A DNA stretch of 40,518 nucleotides from Amycolatopsis sp. CA-126428 (GTDB lineage: Bacteria > Actinomycetota > Actinomycetes > Mycobacteriales > Pseudonocardiaceae), in contig NZ_PPHF01000134.1 in the NCBI RefSeq assembly GCF_002904335.1, positions 1 to 40,518 on the forward strand, written 5' to 3'. A program made the translations under genes and the position numbers. The notes below the pieces were generated by a model. That model searched no databases and was not told where the DNA came from. It was given only the letters and a program-made list of their open reading frames with translations. This document shows positions 16,046 through 23,702 of the stretch, piece after piece (within the stretch, counting starts at the first letter, position 1; every line of letters begins with the position of its first letter).

Positions 16046-16062
16046 ACCCGAAACATACGGGT
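16046..16062. promoter_or_regulatory. Inverted repeat upstream of GntR remnant
   Basis: ACCCG, seven bases, CGGGT lies 48 bases before the remnant start. The 9-mer AAACATACG in its spacer recurs at 15987-15995. It may be the orphan operator of the decayed regulator. Confidence 0.3.
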
Positions 16063-16149
16063 CATTGGGGGCATGAGTGCCTGGTAGCCCTGCCAGGCAG
16101 AGAGGCGAATAGCTGTGGTGCAGCGAGCGTGGGCACGAAGCTTCTTGAT

Positions 16150-16300
16150 GGCTGACGCCGGAGATCGCCGATCGAGTGGTCATCGCACCCGGCAGGCGCG
16201 CCGACCTTCTGCTGATCTCTGGTGATCCGATCGTCGTCATTCGCGACACACAGAACACCGAACGGACCCAGAGCGCCGACACCGGAGTACTCCCTCATCC
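16150..16300 (+). pseudogene. C-terminal scrap of an amidohydrolase
   Basis: The plus-strand frame reads VIAPGRRADLLLISGDPIV and IRDTQNTER, the well-known last beta-sandwich segment of metal-dependent amidohydrolases (G-x-I-x-x-G-x-x-A-D-L...D-P). Nothing of the TIM barrel or its metal ligands is present upstream, and the frame runs on past the usual end. A leftover of a deleted catabolic gene just before the MFS transporter. Confidence 0.55.
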
Positions 16301-16392
16301 GCTGACAAAGCGATCCGTCATCACGGTGCCGGTCCGTCCGGTCTCGCCGTCCTCGCTGTGTACGCAACGACGCCACACTCCCAGGAGCTCCC

Positions 16393-17739
16393 ATGGCCAA
16401 GCCCTCCGCCGCTGCGGTGGCCCAGCCGCGTAAGGCGGCCATCGCTGGATGGATCGGCAGCACGCTGGAGTACTACGACTTCTTCATCTACGGCACGGCC
16501 GCCGTGCTGGTCTTTAGCAAGATCTTCTTCCCCGCTTCGGATCCAGCCGCCGGGACGCTGCTCGCCCTGGCGACGTTCGGGGTCGCTTATCTGGTCCGGC
16601 CGATCGGTGCCCTCGTGTTCGGCCACATCGGGGACCGGTTCGGGCGTAAGCGCGTGCTGGTTTCGACCGTGCTGCTGATGGGCGGGTCGACGTTCCTGGT
16701 CGGCTGCCTGCCGACCTATGACCACATCGGCGTACTGGCGCCGGTATTACTGGTGACGATGCGCTTGCTGCAGGGGCTGTCGGCGGCGGGGGAGCAGGCC
16801 GGAGCCACCTCGATGAGCCTCGAACATGCACCGGCGAATCGCCGGGCGTTCTACACCAGTTTCACTCTCAGTGGTACGCAGCTCGGACAGATTCTGGCCA
16901 CGGCTGTTTTTCTACCGGTCGCCGCTCTGCCCCGGGACTCGTTGCTGAGCTGGGGCTGGCGGGTGCCGTTCTGGCTCAGCGCCGTGGTCGTTCTCATCGG
17001 CTTCCTCATCCGCCGCTCGCTGCAGGAGACCCCTGTCTTCGAGCAGAGCCGACAACGCGACGAGGTTGTTCGGGTACCGCTCGCGAGCTTGATCCGGGAC
17101 CATTCGGGCTCCGTCGTGCGGGTGGTGGCGGCGGCCACGATCGCCACCGTCAGCACGATCTTCACCATTTACGCTCTCTCCTACGCCGTCAACACGCAGG
17201 GCTTGTCCAGCACCGCGATGCTCTGGGTCGGCATCGTGGCCAGCATCGTGTCTTTGGTGGCAATCCCCGGTTTCGCCGTGCTCTCGGACCGGGTCGGGCG
17301 CAAGCGTGTCTTCATCGGCGGCTCGCTGGGCTGCGCCGTGCTGATGGCCGCCTACCTGGGTTCCATCTCGACCGGCAACTACGGTCTGATCTTTCTGACC
17401 GGCATTCTCACCTTCGGTGTCGCGCATAGCGCCGCCGCCGGGGTGTGGTCGGCCTTCTACGGGGAGCTGTTCCCGGCTCGGGTCCGCTTGTCCGGCATCG
17501 CGGTCGGCACAGCGATCGGTTTCGGCCTGGCCGGCTTCGCGCCTTCGATCGCGACCGCGTTGTCCGGCGGGAGCCCGACCGCATGGCTACCGGTCGCCGG
17601 ATTCGTCGCCTTCGTCTGCCTGATCAACATCGTCGCCGTCGCGACCGGGCGGGAGAACTTCCGCACTCCCACGGAGCAACTCGGCGTCCGAGCCGCAGAG
17701 CTGCAGAGCGCGTCCGCGCCCACCTCATCCGCGCGCTGA
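16393..17739 (+). CDS. MFS metabolite:proton symporter (MHS/ShiA type)
   Basis: A 448-residue inner-membrane transporter with 12 predicted spans, of the metabolite:H+ symporter family (relatives carry shikimate, citrate, alpha-ketoglutarate, proline/betaine). Hallmarks: the first span opening GSTLEYYDFFIYGTAAVLVF, the loop 2-3 motif GHIGDRFGRKRVL, and in the second half SDRVGRKRVFIGG. Start ATG 16393. It stands alone on the plus strand, preceded by an amidohydrolase scrap and converging on the TetR pair. The import of an organic acid or amide hydrolysed by the lost amidohydrolase is plausible but unproven. Confidence 0.9.
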   Translation: MAKPSAAAVAQPRKAAIAGWIGSTLEYYDFFIYGTAAVLVFSKIFFPASDPAAGTLLALATFGVAYLVRPIGALVFGHIGDRFGRKRVLVSTVLLMGGSTFLVGCLPTYDHIGVLAPVLLVTMRLLQGLSAAGEQAGATSMSLEHAPANRRAFYTSFTLSGTQLGQILATAVFLPVAALPRDSLLSWGWRVPFWLSAVVVLIGFLIRRSLQETPVFEQSRQRDEVVRVPLASLIRDHSGSVVRVVAAATIATVSTIFTIYALSYAVNTQGLSSTAMLWVGIVASIVSLVAIPGFAVLSDRVGRKRVFIGGSLGCAVLMAAYLGSISTGNYGLIFLTGILTFGVAHSAAAGVWSAFYGELFPARVRLSGIAVGTAIGFGLAGFAPSIATALSGGSPTAWLPVAGFVAFVCLINIVAVATGRENFRTPTEQLGVRAAELQSASAPTSSAR

Positions 17740-17814
17740 ACTGCCGCCTCCGCCAGGCTGGCATGGCTATCCGAATCGTGTCGTGGATGCTGTCGGTATG
17801 AACGACTCATCAAA

Positions 17815-17835
17815 GCCGGCGTAAGCCACGCCGGC
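17815..17835. terminator. Hairpin between converging MFS and TetR genes
   Basis: GCCGGCGT, five bases, ACGCCGGC: a perfect 8-bp stem 75 bases past the MFS stop. It could terminate transcription from either side. The rest of the 200-bp gap is empty apart from an inverted GTTGAC/GTCAAC pair. Confidence 0.5.
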
Positions 17836-17938
17836 CGCGCGGCGGCACTCGCCTAAGTTGACGACATGGTCCGCGGTATTTGTCAACGGACATGGTGGCG
17901 CCGGCGAGCTGCTGTCGGGGCTTGGGCGCATCGATGGG

Positions 17939-18598
17939 CTATCCGACTGAACCAGACTCTGGCGTTGCGGCGTCCGGTGTGGTGAGGTACCCGACCGACA
18001 TTCCGGACAACGCCGCGGCCCAGCGACCCCACGACGTCCCATCCGGCCAGATGTGCGCCGACATCGTGCGGTGAATGCACGCGCCCGTGATCGTGCGGGC
18101 GACGATTACGAGCGCGGTCATCGGGTCCGGTTGGCGGACCTCGGCGAGGTGGTGCATTGCCTTGTCGAGGAACAGCCGCTGGATGGTTTCCAGGGCTTGG
18201 ACGCCCCGATCGGTGGCCTCCTGATTGCGGGCGTTGACCAGGACGTAGGGGATCGCATGGGTCCCTGCCGAGAACCCGTCGGCCAGGGCACGAGTGAACG
18301 CTTCGACGAGTTCCCGCAGGCTGTCACCGGCGTTGTTCAACGCGCTGGCAAGGTCCTCCTCGATTCGGCCGAGCAGCCGGTCCTTGACCGCGTTGAGCAG
18401 CTGGTCCTTGCTCGCGAAGCGCCCGTAGATCGCGCCGATGGACACTCCGGCGCGTTGCGCGACGGCCGCCATTGTCAGCTCGTCGGTACCCGCCGTGGCC
18501 AGCACCTGCTCGGCCGCCGTCAGCAGGCGTTGCAGTGCGGCGCGGCTGCGTGCCTGTTGCGGTGGGTGGAAGCCAGGTGCTGTCTTGTCGGAAACCAC
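17939..18598 (-). CDS. TetR-family regulator (tandem copy 1)
   Basis: A 219-residue TetR regulator. HTH at about 17-63 (ALQRLLTAAEQVLATAG through GAIYGRFASKDQLLNAV). The start is GTG 18598, just before VSDKTAPGF; no clear ribosome site, and a few alternative starts are possible, but the HTH position fits. It lies 41 bases after a second TetR gene of the same length; both share the segment AVKDRLLxRxExD following the HTH, indicating an ancient tandem duplication. Last gene of the minus-strand reductase/MFS/TetR/TetR operon. Confidence 0.83.
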   Translation of the reverse strand: MVSDKTAPGFHPPQQARSRAALQRLLTAAEQVLATAGTDELTMAAVAQRAGVSIGAIYGRFASKDQLLNAVKDRLLGRIEEDLASALNNAGDSLRELVEAFTRALADGFSAGTHAIPYVLVNARNQEATDRGVQALETIQRLFLDKAMHHLAEVRQPDPMTALVIVARTITGACIHRTMSAHIWPDGTSWGRWAAALSGMSVGYLTTPDAATPESGSVG

Positions 18599-18639
18599 AT
18601 GCTGACGGTACCCGGCGGCCGATAGTGCAGGTCGCCGCG

Positions 18640-19299
18640 TCAGGCGCGCAGGTAATTGAGGCACATGTCGACCACCTCGTCGCTGATCGGCGTGCGTGAT
18701 TTCGGAAGGCCGATCCAGCCTCCGGTATGCCCTGCTGAGGCCATGCAACTCATCGCCACTTGAAACGTCATCGCCAGTGCCAGCTCCGGATCACGGTGCC
18801 CGATCTCGTGCGCGTCACGCAGCGCTGCGGTGCAGAACGACGCGCACAGCCGCTGCCAGGCGAGCGCCCCTCGGGCGAACAGCTCTTCGTCGGGAGATAC
18901 CGCAGTGCCGAGAGAGCGGGCGACCGCGCTCAGGTCGGCCTGGGCGAGGAACGTGACCAGCTCGCGCACGGTGTGGTCGAGGCCTTTGCCGTGGTCGTGG
19001 AGCCGCTCGGCAGCGTCCTGCTCGAGCCGCGTGAGCAGTCGGTCCTTGACCGCGAGGACTAACCCGTGTTTGCCGTTGAACCGGCTGTAAAGCCCTCCGA
19101 TAGAGATCCCCGACTCCTCGGATATGGCCGCCATGGTGAACCCACCGGGGCCGTCGCGGGTCCAGACCGTTTCCGCGGCGGTCAGGATCTGCGCCATCGA
19201 CCGCCGGCTGCGGTGCTGGCGTGGGGGATGCAGCAACTCGTCCTGCAGCCCGGGCAGCCAACTCCCGACGGAATGCTCGTCGTCCGGTTCCGCGGGCAT
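18640..19299 (-). CDS. TetR-family regulator (tandem copy 2)
   Basis: A 219-residue TetR regulator with a longer N-terminal arm (MPAEPDDEHSVGSWLPGL) before the HTH at about 35-80 (QILTAAETVWTRDG through GGLYSRFNGKHGLVLAV). The MFS gene stops 15 bases before its ATG, so it is in the same operon. With its tandem partner it may form a heterodimer or answer to two related ligands; the divergent promoter at 23.5 kb is the natural target. Confidence 0.87.
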   Translation of the reverse strand: MPAEPDDEHSVGSWLPGLQDELLHPPRQHRSRRSMAQILTAAETVWTRDGPGGFTMAAISEESGISIGGLYSRFNGKHGLVLAVKDRLLTRLEQDAAERLHDHGKGLDHTVRELVTFLAQADLSAVARSLGTAVSPDEELFARGALAWQRLCASFCTAALRDAHEIGHRDPELALAMTFQVAMSCMASAGHTGGWIGLPKSRTPISDEVVDMCLNYLRA

Positions 19300-19314
19300 C
19301 GATCTCCTTCCGGT

Positions 19315-20547
19315 TCACGCTTCTGCGATCTCCAGCTCGCTCTCGGAGTCCGGAGACCTGCTCAGTGCGGCAGTGGCACCCAGCGCCACCACGCACATGA
19401 CGCCCATGGCGTAGAAGCCGAGATCGAACGAGCCGGTCGCGTCCTTGACCGCGCCAAGGGTGTAGGCGGATGTGAGGCCGCCGACGTTGGCGCAGGTGTT
19501 GGAGAATCCGCTCGACACACCGGCGACCCGGCCACCCAGCTTGCGGATCGGGATCTCGAAGAGCGGTCCGAAGTAAACCTGCACGAACACCGCTTGGAAG
19601 GCCACGATCGCGACTATCAAGGGGAGGCCGTGAGACAAGGGGAGGAGTGTGAGAGTGCCCGCCAGGATTGACACCGCGGTGCCGATGATAAAGAGCGGGC
19701 GGCTGATCCGGTCGGAGAGGTAGCCGCCGAAGAAGTTGGCGGGAGCGGTGATGGCGGCGGCCAGCGCGACGATCAGGCCGGCCGTCTCCAGAGTCACTCC
19801 CTTGGCCACGACCAGGTAAGTCGGCAGCCAGAATACGATGCCCTGGGTCACGGCCACGCGGACAAACTGGATGACTCCGCAGAGCCACAGGACCCGCTGC
19901 CTGAGGAGGCCGGCCAGCTCCCTCAGTCGCAACGGCGTGGCGGCGTCGGCCCGCGGACCGTCGTCGCCGACCCGCCAGTACACCATGACCATCAGCAGGC
20001 CGAAGATCGCGAACAGGATGAAGAGGGGCCGCCAGCCCAGGGGCCGCACGAGGACAGGCCCGAGTGAGCTGAGGAAGATGTTGGAGGAGAAGCCCCCGGC
20101 CGCGTAAAGACCCATCGCGGTGGCCCGGCGCCCGGACGGGAACTGCGCCGTGATCAGGCGCAGGCCCGGTGCGAACATCAGGGACCGGAACACTCCGGAG
20201 ACTGCCTGATTTACCACCAACGGCCAGTACGCCGACCACAGCGGGAAGCTCAACGCGAGCAGATTGGTTCCGACCGTGCCTAACAGGAACAACCGCTTCG
20301 GCCTGAACCGGTCGGCCAGATAGCCGGCCGGAATCTGCATCGCCGCGTACGTCGCGATCGACGCGGCCGCGAGGCCGCCGGCCTGCGCGAAGCTCAAGCC
20401 GAGGTCCTTACGGATCAGCGGGAGGAACAGGGCGATGCCCGCATAGGCCAGGGATTGAAAACTCTGGCACACCACAATCAAGGTCGCTGTGGTGATCCGC
20501 CGGCTCTGCGGGCTCGGCGGTCCGGCCACCGTCACCGGCCCGCTCAC
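19315..20547 (-). CDS. MFS transporter
   Basis: A 410-residue 12-span major facilitator. The loop 2-3 motif reads GYLADRFRPKRLFLLG and in the second half GGYLSDRISRPLFIIG. Nearest group by eye is the anion:cation symporter/nitrate-like part of the superfamily; the substrate cannot be told. GTG start at 20545-20547 overlaps the FMN reductase stop (GTGA), showing translational coupling with a flavin-reducing enzyme and implying transport of the compound processed by the flavin cluster. Confidence 0.87.
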   Translation of the reverse strand: MSGPVTVAGPPSPQSRRITTATLIVVCQSFQSLAYAGIALFLPLIRKDLGLSFAQAGGLAAASIATYAAMQIPAGYLADRFRPKRLFLLGTVGTNLLALSFPLWSAYWPLVVNQAVSGVFRSLMFAPGLRLITAQFPSGRRATAMGLYAAGGFSSNIFLSSLGPVLVRPLGWRPLFILFAIFGLLMVMVYWRVGDDGPRADAATPLRLRELAGLLRQRVLWLCGVIQFVRVAVTQGIVFWLPTYLVVAKGVTLETAGLIVALAAAITAPANFFGGYLSDRISRPLFIIGTAVSILAGTLTLLPLSHGLPLIVAIVAFQAVFVQVYFGPLFEIPIRKLGGRVAGVSSGFSNTCANVGGLTSAYTLGAVKDATGSFDLGFYAMGVMCVVALGATAALSRSPDSESELEIAEA

Positions 20548-21137
20548 CCGGCCAAGCCGGAGGGGATCGGATCGGCCGGCCGAGCGGCGGCGAGACTGCT
20601 CAGTTGCCTCACGTCATCGGCCATGCTCTGCAGCTGGGAAAGCACTCGCCCGGACGGTTGCGAGTCCGGCTCGATCGGGGACTCCGCGGCGTTGACGGCA
20701 AGGCCCAGCACCGTCGGCCGGCCGCTTAGCGCGTGCACGATGGCTCGCAACGGGTGCAGTGTGGTCACGGCTGCCAGCCACCCATACGCCGTGGCGACGC
20801 AGCCGACGGCCCGGCCCGGCAGATCGCGCCGCGGATCGGCGCGGAGTTGTCCGACAGAGTTCAAGGTGTCCTTGACCAGGCCCGACACGGACCCGGGGTA
20901 GCCCGGTGACGAGATGATCACGCTGTCGGCCTCGCGGAGCGCGCGACCACGCCAAGTACCACGCGGGTTGCCGGCTGCGTCGGGTCGTACGTCGGCAGGG
21001 CAGCCAACGCCTCCGCGCCAACCAGGCGCGTGCGGGCGCCGTTGATGCCTGTGGCTGCCAGCGCGACGTGCAGTGGGGACTCGCCGGAAGGGCCGGGCGC
21101 AGGTGCCGTCGAGGCCGACGAGCAGTGATGCGGGCAT
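20544..21137 (-). CDS. NADPH-dependent FMN reductase with compensated frameshift
   Basis: A 197-residue flavodoxin-like reductase (SsuE/MsuE/azoreductase group) that would supply FMNH2 to the nearby monooxygenases. The C-terminal part is clear: DSVIISSPGYPGSVSGLVKD is the flavin-binding loop, followed by GRAVGCVATAYG. The N-terminal part in the open frame is Arg/Pro-rich and unlike the family; the family sequence (APGPSGESPLHVAL, then TRLVGAEALAALPTYDPTQP) is found one frame over between about 20945 and 21100. So two opposite indels shift about 50 codons out of frame and back. Either a damaged protein or sequence errors. ATG 21137 follows ACGGAG. Coupled to the MFS gene. Confidence 0.7.
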   Translation of the reverse strand: MPASLLVGLDGTCARPFRRVPTARRAGSHRHQRRPHAPGWRGGVGCPADVRPDAAGNPRGTWRGRALREADSVIISSPGYPGSVSGLVKDTLNSVGQLRADPRRDLPGRAVGCVATAYGWLAAVTTLHPLRAIVHALSGRPTVLGLAVNAAESPIEPDSQPSGRVLSQLQSMADDVRQLSSLAAARPADPIPSGLAG

Positions 21138-21154
21138 GAGAGGCTCCGTTACGA

Positions 21155-22120
21155 GTGGTCGTCGGCACGGCCAAGCGTCCGGCCGAAAAATTTGGAGTAA
21201 GGACCTGCGACTCGGGCGTTTCGAACTCGGGCCCACCGTGTCCTGTCCCCGGCGATGTCGAGGAATTCGAGGGCCGCGTCGACGGCGCGCAACGCCTCGC
21301 GCAATCGCAGGCTTCGTCCCTGTCCACGCCCGTGTCGGCGTCACCGTAATAAATCGGCACCGGCGAAACGCCGCTACGAGCCCGGTTCACCGGGTTGGCG
21401 TCCTGGGCCCGCTCGAGTTGTTCAGACGGCTCGTAGCCTAGAAACCGGCTCTCGGTCGAGCCAGGCTTTCCGGGCCATTCCATCGCTTCGCCAGCGGCGC
21501 GTCCTCAGCTAGGTCGTCCAGTCGGTGGGACCGTAGAAGTCGATGGCCGCCGTGAGCTCGCTCGACACGCCGGGCAACGGCCCGACGGTGCTTTCCAGAT
21601 CGAATCGGGCACGCCGCTGCTCAGCGCTGCGATGGTGAACAGGACTCCTTCCGCCGAAGAGACCCAGCCGGCGACGCGCTCGGTAGGCGGCCCACAACCG
21701 GCGCCGTTGGCGCGGACTCACCGGATCGCGGCATTCACATCGTGCAGTGCGGCCAGGTACCTGGCCTTCTCGGAGAGGCGGGAGCTGACCGGAACGACGG
21801 CGTAGCTGGCGGCCGGCAGGAACGGCCAAGGACCCATTCTGCTCAACCTCGCCGAAGTATCTGCCGGGTGGCGTAGACCTCCGCGGGATAGGCCCGGCCG
21901 ATCGGCGGCCGCGTGCACGTCGAGCAGAAGCGTCGGGCACCCGATCTCGACCGCGTAGCTGACGCCGCGATCGCTGGTGACACCCGGGACGAGCCGCTGC
22001 GGTTGCGGCAGATGCGACACTTCCACCGCTGCCGCGAGAACTCGGCGCGGCACGGCCTCGCGGCGAGGTCCGCCGGTGGCAGGTTGCGGCCGGTCAGGGG
22101 CAGGGGCGGCTGGGTGCAAA
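21155..22120 (-). pseudogene. Decayed alpha/beta hydrolase (BD-FAE type)
   Basis: Pieces of a carboxylesterase of the BD-FAE/esterase group are spread over the three minus-strand frames: SYAVEIGCPTLLLDVH (N-terminus), PWPFLPAASYAVVPVSSRLS, AALHDVNAAIR, then a piece ERVAGWVSSAEGVLFTIAAL covering the nucleophile region (normally GxSxGG; here WVSSAEG), TAAIDFYGPTDW, SPVPIYYGDADTGVD (acid residue) and SPGTGHGGPEFETPES (catalytic His). At least four frameshifts and several losses. It lies between the FMN reductase and the flavin monooxygenase on the same strand, so it was once a working member of this cluster. Confidence 0.7.
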
Positions 22121-22155
22121 TCATCGGAAACCTCAATCTCGGACGGACGGCGAGG

Positions 22156-23373
22156 TCACACGCGCAGCATCGCAGCCATCGGTGGTTCCTTGCCGGACAG
22201 GTACCAGTCACCGAGCCAGACTTCCTTGGCGTCGGTGGAGTCATGAGTGGCGAACGTGCGAGCGTTGCGCCAGAAGCGGTCGAACCGGTACTTGCTGGCG
22301 GTACTGCGTGCGCCGGTGAGGTCGAAAATCCCCTGGGTCACAGTGAGCGCGGCCCGCACACAGGCGACCTTGGCGGCGATCGATTCGATGAACAACTCCG
22401 TCACGTCATCACCCGGCTGAAGCTGTTCCAGTTGGGCGGCGCCGCGCAGCAGCACGGCGCGGGCTGCGCTGAGGTCGACGGCGAACTCGCCGATGCGCCG
22501 GCGGATCAGGGCGTCCTCGCCGGCGCTGGCGAATTCGGGGAGGCTGGGACGATCCAGCTTCCGCACGTAGCTCACACTTGCGTCGAACGCACCGAGGCCA
22601 GGACCCAGCAGGATCGCCGCGTGCATCAGGAACACATACGGCAGCAATGCGCCCCTCGGCCCATGTGCCTTGTAGAAGTATCCATCGGGGACGAACACGT
22701 CGTCGTAGACGACGGTCTGGCTGTGCGTACCGCGCTGGCCCATGACGTCCCAGTCGTGCTTCATGGTCACGCCGGGCTGATCGAGCGGGACGAGTGCGTG
22801 GTATCGCTTGTCCTCGCCGGTCATCTTCAGCCCCACGTTCGCCCACCCGCCGCTGCCGCTGTTGGTGTTGAAAGTCTTGGTTCCGGTCACGACGATGCCG
22901 CCGTCGACCCGCCTGGCGATGACTGGCCCGGCAGCGCCGGTCTCCGCGTTGGACGCGCAGAACCGCACTCCTCCGTCATGGATCAGCCGGGCGAACTCTG
23001 CCTTTGTGCTTTCCGGCAGGCCGTTGGACTCGTCGAAGATCTCCAGCGTCACCAGTGTCTGCACCACGAGGTTCATCCCGACCGACGAATCGCCTGTGAC
23101 GACGTCGAGCAGGATCTCGAAGAACGCTTCGGTGTAGCGGGTGGGTGTGCCGTCGCTGACGCCGCCGAATCGCCGCGGGAGGTTGAAGGTGAAGAGGCCT
23201 TCCTCCCACACCCGCCGCATGCCGAAGGCGGTGTCGCTATTTTCCGCGTCGGCGACCGCGGCGCTCGCAGGCAGTTCCTCCCGGAGGGCCTTGGCCGCCC
23301 GGGCGAGCTGAGTGATGCGCTCCGCGACCTGCTCTTCGTGCAGCTCGAGGAACTCACCGTGCTCGACACCCAT
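22156..23373 (-). CDS. DszC/SfnB-like FMNH2-dependent monooxygenase
   Basis: A 405-residue protein of the acyl-CoA dehydrogenase fold, in the flavin-dependent monooxygenase branch (DszC, SfnB, HsaA). The C-terminal motif FWRNARTFATHD corresponds to the branch-specific R-x-x-R-x-x-x-x-H-D, and GTKTFNTNSGSGGW marks the flavin-binding beta domain. Members receive reduced flavin from a separate reductase and oxygenate sulfur, nitrogen or aromatic carbon. ATG 23373 follows AGGAGAG; an upstream extension through the promoter repeats is rejected. A near-consensus promoter lies 101 bases upstream. The FMN reductase 1 kb downstream, RibBA divergent and a luciferase-like enzyme nearby all fit a two-component monooxygenase system. 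Confidence 0.87.
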   Translation of the reverse strand: MGVEHGEFLELHEEQVAERITQLARAAKALREELPASAAVADAENSDTAFGMRRVWEEGLFTFNLPRRFGGVSDGTPTRYTEAFFEILLDVVTGDSSVGMNLVVQTLVTLEIFDESNGLPESTKAEFARLIHDGGVRFCASNAETGAAGPVIARRVDGGIVVTGTKTFNTNSGSGGWANVGLKMTGEDKRYHALVPLDQPGVTMKHDWDVMGQRGTHSQTVVYDDVFVPDGYFYKAHGPRGALLPYVFLMHAAILLGPGLGAFDASVSYVRKLDRPSLPEFASAGEDALIRRRIGEFAVDLSAARAVLLRGAAQLEQLQPGDDVTELFIESIAAKVACVRAALTVTQGIFDLTGARSTASKYRFDRFWRNARTFATHDSTDAKEVWLGDWYLSGKEPPMAAMLRV

Positions 23374-23441
23374 GGGCTCTCCTGCAACCGGATCACGTGA
23401 CGAAGTGCGGTAGAGGGCGGTCAGGCCCGCTGACCTCCACT

Positions 23442-23463
23442 CGAACACGAACACGAACACGAA
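23442..23463. repeat. Short tandem CGAACA repeat
   Basis: CGAACA occurs three times in perfect tandem (23442-23459) followed by CGAA, between the promoter and start codon of the flavin monooxygenase, in its 5' leader. Confidence 0.8.
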
Positions 23464-23473
23464 TTCTTATTCT

Positions 23474-23502
23474 GGTATAGCCTTGAGCGTGCCGACTGTC
23501 AA
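23474..23502 (-). promoter_or_regulatory. Near-consensus promoter for the flavin monooxygenase
   Basis: On the minus strand TTGACA (23502-23497) and TATACC (23479-23474) are separated by exactly 17 bases. This is a strong vegetative-type promoter by actinomycete standards, reading toward the monooxygenase. The -35 and the whole spacer lie in the first copy of the 25-bp tandem repeat. Confidence 0.7.
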
Positions 23503-23530
23503 CAGCCTTGAGTGTGGCGACTGTCAACAG
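23481..23530. repeat. Two abutting 25-bp repeats over the promoter (operator)
   Basis: Two 25-base units stand back to back (23481-23505 and 23506-23530) and differ at two positions (units begin CCTTGAGCGTGCC and CCTTGAGTGTGGC). Both end in CTGTCAACAG, itself a 4-2-4 palindrome. Placement on the -35 and spacer suits repressor binding that controls the flavin monooxygenase and perhaps ribBA. The tandem TetR proteins are the nearest candidates; a GntR-type half-site pattern (GT...AC) is the alternative. Confidence 0.65.
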
Positions 23531-23586
23531 AAGTGCCGCGGCACAGAGACGTCGTGGAGCGATCCCTCCACAGTTACGCAAAACGC

Positions 23587-23616
23587 TTGACAGCCGGCCG
23601 AAACCAACGTCATCAT
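23587..23616 (+). promoter_or_regulatory. Candidate promoter for ribBA
   Basis: TTGACA (23587-23592), 18 bases, CATCAT (23611-23616), overlapping an AT-rich stretch, about 90 bases before ribBA. The -35 is perfect, the -10 weak. The leader that follows shows no conserved FMN-riboswitch (RFN) elements. Confidence 0.4.
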
Positions 23617-23702
23617 ATCAGAACGCAGGTTCGCATTCGCGTTTCGCCGCGCCCGGTGCTGAAGCCGGGCGGCGCACTCTTGATTCCTCTGGAGGTCCGG
23701 CG

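Noticed and set aside
15987..16059. Repeated AAACATACG as an iteron or att site
   Set aside because: Only two 9-base copies, no flanking integrase or replication gene.
23531..23702. FMN riboswitch upstream of ribBA
   Set aside because: I looked for the conserved RFN helices and loop sequences and saw none; the leader is short and irregular.
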